From positions 1 to 39,683 of the forward strand of contig NZ_SELO01000036.1 in the NCBI RefSeq assembly GCF_004146235.1: DNA of 39,683 nucleotides. The letters are read 5' to 3'. Below the pieces are notes generated by a model, which was not told the DNA's origin, did not search any database, and worked only from the letters and a program-made list of their open reading frames with translations. Source of the stretch: Tropicimonas sp. IMCC6043 (GTDB taxonomy: Bacteria; Pseudomonadota; Alphaproteobacteria; Rhodobacterales; Rhodobacteraceae). Positions 7,097 to 14,837 of the stretch are shown piece by piece. The number at the start of each line of letters is the position of its first letter. The stretch's first letter is position 1. The position numbers were made by a program, and so were the translations under genes.

Positions 7097-8311
7097 TCAG
7101 AGCCCGAGCTTCTTCATCTTCTCCCAGAGCGTGGTGCGCGACACTTCGAGCAGGCGCGCGGCCTCGGCAATCTGTCCGCCGGTCTGCTCCAATGCCTTCA
7201 CGATATGCCGCCGCTCGGCCTGTTCCCGGGCCTGTGCGAGTGTACGCACCTCCCTCGCATCCTCGTTCAGCTCCGGAAAGAGGTCGGTCGGAAAGATCCA
7301 GTCGCCGTCTGCCACCTCCATGGCGCGCAGCATCCGTGACCGGAGCTCGCGGCCGTTGCCCGGCCAGTCGTGATCTCGGATTGCCGCCATCGCCAGGTCC
7401 GAGATGCCCCGCAACGACGTCGGATGCCTCTCGTTCATCGACTGGAACAACCGTCCCGCCATCCAGACGGCATCGTCGACGCGCTGCGACAGGGGGGGCA
7501 CGACGATCACATGGGCGACCATCGCGTACATCAGGTCGGAACGAACCCCGCCCTCCTCGGATTCTGCGTCAGGTCCGGAGCCAAAGGAGGCGACGAGCCT
7601 GAACGAGCCGGTCCCGATGGCGTCCATCAGCCGCCCTTGCACGCCATCGTCCAGCCGGTCAATTCCGTTCACGAACAGGGTGCCGTCGGACACGGTGTCG
7701 AGCGCGCCGGAGAGCGCATCGCCGGCACGCTCATCGTTGTGAGCATTCACATGAATGAACGGCGCGGCGCGGCGATCGGAGAGGTCGTGGATGCGCAGCG
7801 CAAGGCGTGCCTTTCCGAGCCCGCGCTGCCCGCGGATCAGGACCGGCAGGTCGATCCGCGCGAATTCGGAAACCAACGCATCGACCTGTCTGGCAAGGAC
7901 GGAAATGCCGGTCTCGGGCGGCAGCCCCGCATCCGGGTCAGGGCGCAGGATCAGTGCAAGGCGCCCAAGGAAGGACGCCATCTCGAACGGTTTCGTCATG
8001 TAGTCGGCCCCGCCCGCCCGTAGGAGACGAACGGCCTGGTCGATCTCGCCTTGTCCCGTGATGAAGAGAAACGGCGGAGGGGGGATCGACCGCGATATGG
8101 CGTTGAAGACGTCCTCGCCGGTGCCGCCGGGAAGGCGGATGTCGCAGACGACGGCATCGACCAAGCGGCGCGGTGTGCGGACGGCGGCAATGCCCCGGAC
8201 CGCCTGTTTCACCCAGGTGACCTCCGCCCCTTCGAGCTCGAGGCGCTGCACGATGGAACTCCCCATCAGGCTATCATCCTCGATCAGCACGATGTAGCGT
8301 CCTGTCAGCAT
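7097..8311 (-). CDS. aioR: NtrC-like response regulator AioR, degenerate AAA+ domain
   Basis: A 404-residue protein with a receiver domain (phospho-acceptor Asp57 in CDIRLPGG, Lys107 in TKPFE), an NtrC-type AAA+ domain and a Fis-type helix-turn-helix at the end (GGQIAEAARLLEVSRTTLWE). Its place between aioS and aioB identifies it as AioR. The ATPase domain is unusual. Walker A reads GQRGLGKA (161-168). Walker B is altered to GTLFVNGID, without the usual DE. The stretch between them is about 25-30 residues shorter than normal, with no GAFTGA loop. The ATG at 8311 overlaps the aioS end and has GGAGG ten bases upstream; longer in-frame readings run into aioS and are rejected. Confidence 0.88.
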   Translation of the reverse strand: MLTGRYIVLIEDDSLMGSSIVQRLELEGAEVTWVKQAVRGIAAVRTPRRLVDAVVCDIRLPGGTGEDVFNAISRSIPPPPFLFITGQGEIDQAVRLLRAGGADYMTKPFEMASFLGRLALILRPDPDAGLPPETGISVLARQVDALVSEFARIDLPVLIRGQRGLGKARLALRIHDLSDRRAAPFIHVNAHNDERAGDALSGALDTVSDGTLFVNGIDRLDDGVQGRLMDAIGTGSFRLVASFGSGPDAESEEGGVRSDLMYAMVAHVIVVPPLSQRVDDAVWMAGRLFQSMNERHPTSLRGISDLAMAAIRDHDWPGNGRELRSRMLRAMEVADGDWIFPTDLFPELNEDAREVRTLAQAREQAERRHIVKALEQTGGQIAEAARLLEVSRTTLWEKMKKLGL

Positions 8312-9735
8312 GCGGAGTTTCCCTCCCATGGTAGGCTGACCGTGATCTCGGTGCGGGTCTCCGACTGACCGCAGGCGATGACACCGCCGAGATCGGCGAC
8401 AAGATCGCGGACGAGGCGCAGCCCGACACCGCCGCCGGGCACGACCGGCGCCTCCGACATCAACCGGGACCGGGCCGCCTCCGAAAGGCCGGGGCCATCG
8501 TCCTTCACCGACAGGTTCAAGTGCCCCTCTTCTTCCCGGAGGGTGAACGAGACCGAACCGCCGTTTGGCGCTGCTGACGACGCGTTGAGCAGGAGGTTGA
8601 GGGCGATCTGGCGTACCGGTGCCGAGGGCAGGCGCCGGAGGATGTCGTCGCCGACGCCGATGTCCCATTCAAGTTGTTGCCGCCTCCGCAGTGTTTCCGG
8701 CTCGAACAGCAGTCGGAGATCTTCGAAATCCGTTCCGGACAGCGGCCGGCCGGATCGGTCCACGCGGTTTTCTTCCAGGATCGCCCGGCTCACGTCGCGC
8801 AGGTGGCGCAGGCCACGGTCGAGAAGGTCCGCGGACTCGCGGACGACGTCCGGACGATCAGGGTAGCTGCGGATCGTGTCGGTCGCGTTCAGGAGCCCCC
8901 CGAGCGGGTTGTTGATCTCATGCGCCAGCGACGAGGAAAGCCGTCCAAGGCTGACGAAGCGTTCACGCTCTGCGAGCCGCCGCTCCGCCTCGGTCCGGGC
9001 ACCGATCGCCCCCGCCATTTCGTTGAAGTTCCGCAACAGCTTCGTCAGGACCGAATCCGAGCGCGGGATTGCCGTTTCCGGAATGGCCTGCGGTGCCCCG
9101 CCGGCCTCGCCCATGTGGCTTGCAAGCAGTTCGACCGGCTTGAGCATCCGCGCGACGACGGCGTAGCCAGCGATCACCAGGATAAGCGTCGCCGTCGCGT
9201 TGCCTGCGAGTAGCGCGAGGGCTGCGGCACGGCGCTGTTCAACCAGATCGTTAACGTCCAGTTCGGTCACGATCTGGCCAACCTCCCGGCCCTGCACCGA
9301 CAAGGGCGCCATGACCCGGACAACCGAGGTGCCATTCGCCGCCGTCACTTCTCCAACGGGAACCGCGTCGTCCGCGAAGGCGGCAACCGCCGAATCCACC
9401 GGTGCACGCATCGGGTCGGTCGCCGCCAGAACGCTGCCGCGCTCGTCTGCAACAACGGTGAACAGGATCCGTTCTCCCGACGCATTGGCCCGCGCACGGT
9501 CGAGCGTGTCGTAGACTTCCCAGACGTCCTTGTGCAGCGCGAACGGACCAAGCGCCACGGCGAGCCCCTCGACGTGGAGCCTCGCGTATTCCTGCAGCCG
9601 GGCGTCCTGAAGCCTGCCAAGCGTGGACAACACCTGTTGAGACGCGACAAGGCCGAAGAGGACCATCAGGCCCGCCGTCGCAAGCGCGACCCTGATGGTG
9701 ATCGGCCATGTTCCGAACCGGGCCGGAACCATCAT
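8305..9735 (-). CDS. aioS: Sensor histidine kinase AioS
   Basis: A 476-residue membrane kinase. Transmembrane segments near residues 13-31 and 172-193 frame a periplasmic sensor region of about 140 residues. A HAMP-like linker (RMLKPVELLASHMGE) leads to the dimerisation domain with the phospho-accepting histidine in SSLAHEINNPLGG. The ATP-binding N box (NLLLNASSA), G1 (DDGPGL) and G2 (GGGVGLRLV) follow. It overlaps aioX by four bases upstream and aioR downstream, so X, S and R form one coupled operon. It should receive the signal from arsenite-loaded AioX and phosphorylate AioR. Confidence 0.9.
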   Translation of the reverse strand: MMVPARFGTWPITIRVALATAGLMVLFGLVASQQVLSTLGRLQDARLQEYARLHVEGLAVALGPFALHKDVWEVYDTLDRARANASGERILFTVVADERGSVLAATDPMRAPVDSAVAAFADDAVPVGEVTAANGTSVVRVMAPLSVQGREVGQIVTELDVNDLVEQRRAAALALLAGNATATLILVIAGYAVVARMLKPVELLASHMGEAGGAPQAIPETAIPRSDSVLTKLLRNFNEMAGAIGARTEAERRLAERERFVSLGRLSSSLAHEINNPLGGLLNATDTIRSYPDRPDVVRESADLLDRGLRHLRDVSRAILEENRVDRSGRPLSGTDFEDLRLLFEPETLRRRQQLEWDIGVGDDILRRLPSAPVRQIALNLLLNASSAAPNGGSVSFTLREEEGHLNLSVKDDGPGLSEAARSRLMSEAPVVPGGGVGLRLVRDLVADLGGVIACGQSETRTEITVSLPWEGNSAC

Positions 9736-10580
9736 AGCCTCGCTACCTCGGCCATCCGCGCAGCGATACCGTCGAAGAGGCCCGGATCACCCTCGGCGAC
9801 CCCATCGAGGAACAGCAGGTCCAGCACCTCGCGCCCGGCCGGCTGTTCGCCGAGGTTTCGAAGCGCCGCGCCAAACCGTTGTAGATCCTCATCTGACGCC
9901 CTGTCCGCGCGCGCGGCGAAAGGCGGGAAACCCAGCCATTCCGACCTGGCCACGATCCGCGTGCGGCCGGTCAGCGATGGCTCGACCGCCGCGAGCGTTT
10001 CCCAGACATACCCGTCAACGCTTCCCGACCGGGTGAGGCCGCCCGCCACGGCACGCACGACATTGCGATGGCCATATGTGAACACCGAGCGGGCGAAGAA
10101 CCGCTCGGGCGTCTCGCCGAGGCGCGCGAGATCGGAAGCGGTTACAAGGAACCCCGAATTGCTGTCAGGATCGGAGAAGGCATGGACGTCGCCACGAAGA
10201 TCTTCGAGCCCGGTCGCGTCGTCCCCGATCCCCGCGATCAGGTAGGATTGATAAAGCGGGCGCCCGCGCCAGACGGGAACGCCGAGAAGCGACAGGTTTT
10301 CACGATGCTGGAGGAACGGGAATCCGCAGATCCAGGCCGCGTCCACCGATCCGTCGAGAATGGATGCGGTGATCTCCTGATAGGTCCTGCGCTGGATCAG
10401 GTCCACTGGCTCTCCCATCGCATCGGACAGGGACGACCTCAGGCGATCGATTACGACGGCATCATTGTCGAGAAAGACGGGTGTCAGACCGAGCCGAAAT
10501 GAGATGCCCGCACCGGCTCGAACCGGGGCACCAAGAATCGCGCCGGCCACCAGGCCCTCAAGGAATCGTCTCCTGTCCAT
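9732..10580 (-). CDS. aioX: Periplasmic arsenite-binding protein AioX (PhnD-like)
   Basis: A 282-residue periplasmic substrate-binding protein of the PhnD/phosphonate-binding fold. The N-terminus DRRRFLEGLVAGAILGAPVRAGA carries a twin-arginine-like signal with a likely cleavage after AGA. Family features seen include LGLTPVFLDND near the mature start, SLSDAMGEPVDLIQRRTYQEI, and a central DPDSNSGFLV loop. The gene starts the aioXSR operon and overlaps aioS. AioX proteins bind arsenite and pass the signal to AioS. The ribosome site (GGGAG) is about 11 bases from the ATG, a little far. Confidence 0.88.
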   Translation of the reverse strand: MDRRRFLEGLVAGAILGAPVRAGAGISFRLGLTPVFLDNDAVVIDRLRSSLSDAMGEPVDLIQRRTYQEITASILDGSVDAAWICGFPFLQHRENLSLLGVPVWRGRPLYQSYLIAGIGDDATGLEDLRGDVHAFSDPDSNSGFLVTASDLARLGETPERFFARSVFTYGHRNVVRAVAGGLTRSGSVDGYVWETLAAVEPSLTGRTRIVARSEWLGFPPFAARADRASDEDLQRFGAALRNLGEQPAGREVLDLLFLDGVAEGDPGLFDGIAARMAEVARL

Positions 10581-10593
10581 TATTGGATGATCT

Positions 10594-10618
10594 CCCTGTC
10601 ACGATGTTAGCGACAGGG
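10594..10618. promoter_or_regulatory. Inverted repeat upstream of aioX
   Basis: CCCTGTC (10594-10600) and GACAGGG (10612-10618) form a perfect 7-bp-arm inverted repeat with an 11-base centre, 14 to 38 bases before the aioX start. It includes the ribosome-site region, so it may be an operator or a leader hairpin acting on aioX translation. Confidence 0.4.
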
Positions 10619-11256
10619 TCGGCATACGGGCAACGACCATGAGTCGGCGTAAAATGCTCGAAGTAGGAGGTGATCGGACGAGAAATCCGAAACGCGCTTC
10701 CCGAGATCTCCTGAGCGGATGTGTCACGAAGACCGCGAACAAGACCGTCGCCGCTTCCAACAGCACTGCCGGACGGATGCCGCCAGGCAGGCGCCGACGC
10801 CAAATACGAGCCGAGCGTTCTCATCAAGGTCGCTAACAAATCTACGGAAGGCCGAGATTGCGACTGTAAATGTTGGCATTCCGGTCGTTGGTGAAGATCG
10901 CAGCGAATTCACGTTCCCCGCCCGTCTTGCGAATGCTGCTCCCGCAATGGTCGGAATGTCGCGCTCGCGGCTAAGGTCCGGTAAGTCGTCATACTCCCCC
11001 TTCGGTGGCACGAAGCGTTGGCTCTTGGACCGGACACGCCAGCGCGGTCGCTCACTGCGCTGTCCCGACATTGGAATGTTCACGAGGGAAGTCTGCTTTG
11101 CCGGCGGACGCGGCTCAAACGAACACGATGCCCGCTACCTACACTCACTTAGGATAGACCGACTTTACTCGTGCCGAAAATCGTTTACGATATCGATACG
11201 CTATCACGTTTGACTTATCCGGTTTTCGCCGGGTCCATTATCTCAAGGGGGAAATA
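10619..11256. other. Gene-free stretch between aioX and the VPLPA protein
   Basis: I see no supported gene. The short frames here lack ribosome sites and family likeness. It should hold the promoter of aioX (leftward) and that of the exported protein at 11257 (rightward). An AAGGGGG ribosome site sits just before 11257. Confidence 0.5.
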
Positions 11257-11868
11257 ATGTATAAGAGACTTCTCGCCTGCGTCCTTTCGGCTGTACTACT
11301 TGGCGGCGCTGCTAACGCAACCATCGTTGGTGTCGGTGGAGCCGGCCAGATATTTGACGCGACTGGTTTGACCGCCGTCACGAACGCAACGCCCGGCAGC
11401 AATACAAACATTCTCGGCTTCGATGAGGCGCAAGGAGTGTTGGTTGCAACCGATCTATTTGTTGATGGCGGTTTCAACCTTAATGGGTTGTTGGTCGACA
11501 GCCATATGATCTTCTTGAACCGCGAAAGCGGTACTTCGCTTCTCGAGCTGAGCGCCAGTTTCAGCTTTTCTGGAGATATTCTGGGGGTGATGACCAGCAT
11601 CGACGGATCACTCCTTCAGGCCTCTGACGGTATCCTTGGCCTGGCGGGCGTGACCTACGACAACTTCAGCAATCGCGGCTTCGAGTCCGGGGATACCGTG
11701 AACTTCGCTGGGTCTAGTCTGGATACATTCATGCGTGTCACTCAGCCGGGCGACTGGATGCGTGTCGTCACAGTTTCGGCCGTTCCGGTACCGGCTGGGG
11801 CCGTCCTGCTGCCGACGGCGCTCGCACTTTTGGGCGCAGCGTCGCGCCGCCGCCGCCGCGCCGCTTGA
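11257..11868 (+). CDS. Secreted protein with VPLPA-type C-terminal sorting signal
   Basis: A 203-residue exported protein. Residues 1-21 form a Sec signal peptide (MYKRLLACVLSAVLLGGAANA). The body is rich in Gly, Asn, Ser and Thr with alternating hydrophobic residues, as in beta-rich surface proteins. The C-terminus has the tripartite sorting tail of Rhodobacterales: VPVPAGAVLLPTALALLG followed by a basic cluster (SRRRRRAA). Such tails are thought to be recognised by exosortase-type enzymes after export. No exosortase gene is in this window, so processing would depend on one elsewhere. Its own function is unknown. It is a single-gene unit with a good ribosome site and a terminator. Confidence 0.85.
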   Translation: MYKRLLACVLSAVLLGGAANATIVGVGGAGQIFDATGLTAVTNATPGSNTNILGFDEAQGVLVATDLFVDGGFNLNGLLVDSHMIFLNRESGTSLLELSASFSFSGDILGVMTSIDGSLLQASDGILGLAGVTYDNFSNRGFESGDTVNFAGSSLDTFMRVTQPGDWMRVVTVSAVPVPAGAVLLPTALALLGAASRRRRRAA

Positions 11869-11889
11869 AAGCACGCGGCTTAGGCTTTT

Positions 11890-11927
11890 GAATTGGTCGC
11901 GAGTTACTCTCGCGGCCAATTCTATTT
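11890..11927 (+). terminator. Terminator of the VPLPA-CTERM gene
   Basis: A 14-bp stem (11890-11903 paired with 11909-11922, one T-G wobble) with a 5-base loop, followed by TATTT. It begins 21 bases after the stop codon. Confidence 0.65.
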
Positions 11928-12549
11928 CGGGCATGAGCGGTATTGTTGCACAAATCGGATGGAGAACTCACTGCATGAATCCAATGTGATAGCTGGATGG
12001 CATGAGCAGTTGGGTCCCGATGGAGTGCGGAACCAAGATCTAGTAAGCTTACACAGGGTCGCCGGAACGGCACAGTCCGCTGACGATCTGGCTGAGCGCC
12101 GATATGGAGTGGGGCCGCTGCCGGGCGGGATGCGCTGCTATCAACCGAACTTCAGTGACGCTATGATCCAGACCTGTTGGGTGAGGAATTACTGGAGAGA
12201 AAGATGCATGTGTAGCGGCACGCCTTCCTCCTCCTTGACAAGCACCAACAGAACCGAAACAGGACATCCGACAAATTGCGTCAGATGTCTGGAAGGTCGG
12301 CAAACCTGCCATGAGAGCAAGGACTGGCGACGTGTTCGCCTGCACGAGCGGTCGAGGTCGGCTGACCGCACAGTACGGCATTGGCTGAGATCGAAGCAAT
12401 CACTGGCCCGCGGAAACACAGGACGTTTCTTTGGTGATCCGCATGGGCTAGGATCGGGGACTAGCCGAATACCCGTTCGAACAGGAGATCCAAAATCTTC
12501 CGATATGCCCATCAGTGGATGCCCTTTGAAACGCAGATGTGATAGTCAA
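11928..12549. other. Gene-poor stretch with probable IS remnant
   Basis: A long frame is open through this stretch and into the NHL gene, but it shows no family likeness, has odd composition (many Cys, Arg, Ser) and no signal; it is probably chance. The motif TATTGTTGCACAAATCGG at about 11940-11958 resembles the terminal sequence of IS5-family elements seen in Paracoccus-type genomes, so 11940-12200 may be an IS remnant. An alternative upstream start for the NHL protein lies at 12505. Confidence 0.35.
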
Positions 12550-13428
12550 ATGCTCAGACCGGTTTTCCTTGATCTTTGCGCTGTAGTTCTGGCCTGCGGT
12601 ATTGCGATTCCGGCCCATGCGCAGGATCGAACACAGCCATTCGCCACCTACCACAGCGCGAGCGAGGCGATTTTGAACGATCCGCATGATCTCGATTTCG
12701 GTCCGGACGGAAAGCTCTACGTTGCCGACAAGTTCGGCGCGCGGATTGCCATCTTCGACCCCGAGACTTTGGAATTTGAGGGCGCGTTCGGCGAGGGCCT
12801 CCTTCCCAACGTGCATGACATCTCATTCGGTCCCGACGGCATCGCCTACGTCGCCACCACTGGGTTGAATGCCGTCGCGCTTTTTTCCTTTGGACCCGAC
12901 GGCGCCACAAGCATAGGCATTCTGGCGCCTTTTCCGCGAACGGAAGGTGCACTCGCACATTCGAACGGAAGGCTATACGTGATGGCGTCGGGCATAGGCG
13001 AACTAGTGGCTGTGGAAGACGAGTTCGTCGTCGCATCGGCCGGCGGAATGCCGGGCGCTCACGATGTCGAGGAAGCGCCAGATGGCACGATCTGGGTCGC
13101 CGACAACTTCAACCGGCGCCTTGTGCGGTTTTCCGAAGATCTCGAGCTGTTGCAAGTGCTCGACGGGTCGCAATATGGCTTCGTCGGACCGCGCTACCTT
13201 GCCGTCGATGATTTCGGACATCTGGTTGTCGTCGACCAGGATGCGCATCGCGCCCTGCTTATCGATCCTGCTGCCGATCGTGTTCTCGGGATCATCGGCA
13301 GCGGGGCACCCGGTCTTGGACAGTACCTTTTCGACGATCCGGAAGGCGTGGCGGTGCGTGAGGGGTCGTTCTACTTTTCAGACAGCGACAACAACCGGAT
13401 TGTCAAATACATAGTCGTCCTCAACTGA
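12550..13428 (+). CDS. Exported NHL-repeat / beta-propeller protein
   Basis: A 292-residue protein with a Sec signal peptide (cut likely after AIPAHA, residue 24) and a six-bladed NHL-type propeller. The repeats are visible as DFGPDGKLYVAD, SFGPDGIAYVAT, EAPDGTIWVADNFNRRLVRF, AVDDFGHLVVVDQ and DDPEGVAVREGSFYFSDSDNNRIVKY. Such proteins act as periplasmic or extracellular scaffolds, or as lactonase-like enzymes; no catalytic set can be assigned here. An in-frame ATG at 12505 gives 15 more residues with KRR before the hydrophobic core and has AGGAG upstream, so the true start is uncertain. It stands alone with no operon partner. Confidence 0.75.
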   Translation: MLRPVFLDLCAVVLACGIAIPAHAQDRTQPFATYHSASEAILNDPHDLDFGPDGKLYVADKFGARIAIFDPETLEFEGAFGEGLLPNVHDISFGPDGIAYVATTGLNAVALFSFGPDGATSIGILAPFPRTEGALAHSNGRLYVMASGIGELVAVEDEFVVASAGGMPGAHDVEEAPDGTIWVADNFNRRLVRFSEDLELLQVLDGSQYGFVGPRYLAVDDFGHLVVVDQDAHRALLIDPAADRVLGIIGSGAPGLGQYLFDDPEGVAVREGSFYFSDSDNNRIVKYIVVLN

Positions 13429-13770
13429 ACTTCACTTGGTCGAGCGTCCGCCCCCAAATTCGGAATCTGAAATGGACTAAAGGAACGTCTGATCAACGAG
13501 TTCGGCTACGCCGATTGGACCGCCTGAGGGCGCTGTCGCGGTAAATCGCGGTGGCCGAAAGCACATTGCGAAGGCAGCCTCAGGCCGCAGCGATCTCACA
13601 CCAGTCGGCAGCGGCCTTGGCGCGAAGGTTGCATACGCAGCACTTGATCCGAGGCTTGTCGCAGATTCCGCGCACTCATTCGTTACCAGAGGCGATCGCG
13701 TAGCCAGATTTTCCGGACTTGGCATTATCCCAGCTGTAGAGCCCCCGGTTTCTGAGACACCCGTTTGCAT
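13429..13770. other. Gene-free stretch
   Basis: Only short frames without ribosome sites or family likeness. It lies between the NHL gene and an IS3 remnant and probably holds degraded mobile DNA that I could not name. Confidence 0.4.
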
Positions 13771-13932
13771 CTACGCGGCCACGGGTTGGCTGTCCATCTG
13801 GTCACGTCTGAACTGGGCTGGCGAGCGGTGGCCGTGTCGTTCGATCAGCCATTGCTGGTTGTAGGTCTTCCGGAATGCGATCAGCGCCTCGCGGAGGTCT
13901 TCGACGGTGTCGAAGGTCCTCACCCACAGCAG
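13771..13932 (-). pseudogene. IS3-family OrfB transposase, C-terminal remnant
   Basis: Reading leftward from the IS6 boundary, the frame encodes LLWVRTFDTVEDLREALIAF then TYNQQWLIERHGHRSPAQ and ends QPVAA before a stop at 13771. This is the typical C-terminus of IS3-family OrfB integrase-type transposases. Upstream sequence is lost because the IS6 element (from 13933) is inserted exactly there. Beyond it at 14753 I see no continuation of the frame. Confidence 0.7.
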
Positions 13933-14752
13933 GGGCGGTGTCAGAAGAACGTGGCTTGAGATGGGGCAGGGGGCTGAGTAGCGTCCCCGGATGACGAAAC
14001 GCGACCCGTTCAAATACTTCAAGACCAGCCCTGAGATCATCCGCCTGGCGGTGATGCTCTACGTGCGCTTCCCTTTGTCGCTCAGGAATGTCGAGGATCT
14101 GCTGCACGAGCGCGGCATCGACATCAGCCATGAATCCGTTCGGTTCTGGTGGAACAGGTTCGGACCGATGTTCGCCTCCGAGATCCGCATGAAACGCGCC
14201 GAGCGGCTGCGTTCCGGGCCGCAATGGTATTGGCATCTCGACGAAATGTTCGTGAAGATCAACGGTGAACGGCACTACTTGTGGCGGGCCGTCGACCAGG
14301 AGGGCGAGGTCCTCGAAAGCTATGTGACGAAGACACGCGACAAGAAGGCCGCATTGAAATTCTTGAAGAAAACAATGAAACGCTATGGTCGGCCGCACGT
14401 CTTCGTCACCGACAAGCTGCGGTCCTACAGTGCTGCGCTACGGGAGGTCGGCGCGGTGGACCGGCAGGAAACTGGGCGCTGGCTCAACAATCGGGCGGAG
14501 AACTCGCACCTGCCATTCCGACGACGAGAACGGGCGATGCAACGGTTCCGGCGGATGCGAAGTTTACAGATGTTCGCATCCGTCCACGCCTCGGTCTTCA
14601 ACCATTTCAACTCGGAGCGCAGCTTCTCCCCCAGAGCCAACTTCAAGAAGAACCGCGCCGCTGCTCTCGACGAGTGGCGTCAACTCGGCGCGGCATAAGG
14701 GACAGCGGTCCTGCCCTTGCGTAGACTGGTTCGAATCTGTCTGACACCGCCC
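13933..14752 (+). mobile_element. IS6-family insertion sequence, complete
   Basis: An 820-bp element bounded by 13-bp perfect inverted repeats, GGGCGGTGTCAGA at 13933-13945 and its complement at 14740-14752. One transposase gene (13991-14698) fills it. The 8-bp flanks (CACAGCAG and GCCCAGCC) are not duplicated, which suggests deletion or recombination after insertion, or a cointegrate origin. It sits inside an IS3 remnant and is in the same orientation as the copy at 35406. Confidence 0.85.
13991..14698 (+). CDS. IS6-family DDE transposase
   Basis: A 235-residue transposase starting MTKRDPFKYFKTSPEIIRLA. It has the N-terminal helix-turn-helix region (SLRNVEDLLHERGIDISHES), then the DDE catalytic core: first Asp in WHLDEMFVKI, second Asp in VTDKLRSY, and Glu in [21 protein letters not shown]. 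The length and the motifs match replicative IS6/IS26-type elements, which move by cointegrate formation and generate directly repeated copies. All key residues are present, so it should be active. Confidence 0.92.
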   Translation: MTKRDPFKYFKTSPEIIRLAVMLYVRFPLSLRNVEDLLHERGIDISHESVRFWWNRFGPMFASEIRMKRAERLRSGPQWYWHLDEMFVKINGERHYLWRAVDQEGEVLESYVTKTRDKKAALKFLKKTMKRYGRPHVFVTDKLRSYSAALREVGAVDRQETGRWLNNRAENSHLPFRRRERAMQRFRRMRSLQMFASVHASVFNHFNSERSFSPRANFKKNRAAALDEWRQLGAA

Positions 14753-14837
14753 GCCCAGCCCCACACCATCCCCAGCGACCCGGGGCAAATGGATATCATG
14801 CGGCAGACACCTCGGCATGCCGCTGGTGCGCAGCGCA

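Noticed and set aside
8312-8668. Longer AioR reading with about 119 extra N-terminal residues
   Set aside because: The extra residues are Arg/Pro-rich sequence out of frame with aioS, and the receiver domain begins normally at 8311 with a ribosome site.
11893-12549. Upstream extension of the NHL protein to 511 codons
   Set aside because: The extension has no family likeness and would bury the signal peptide; it overlaps the terminator of the previous gene.
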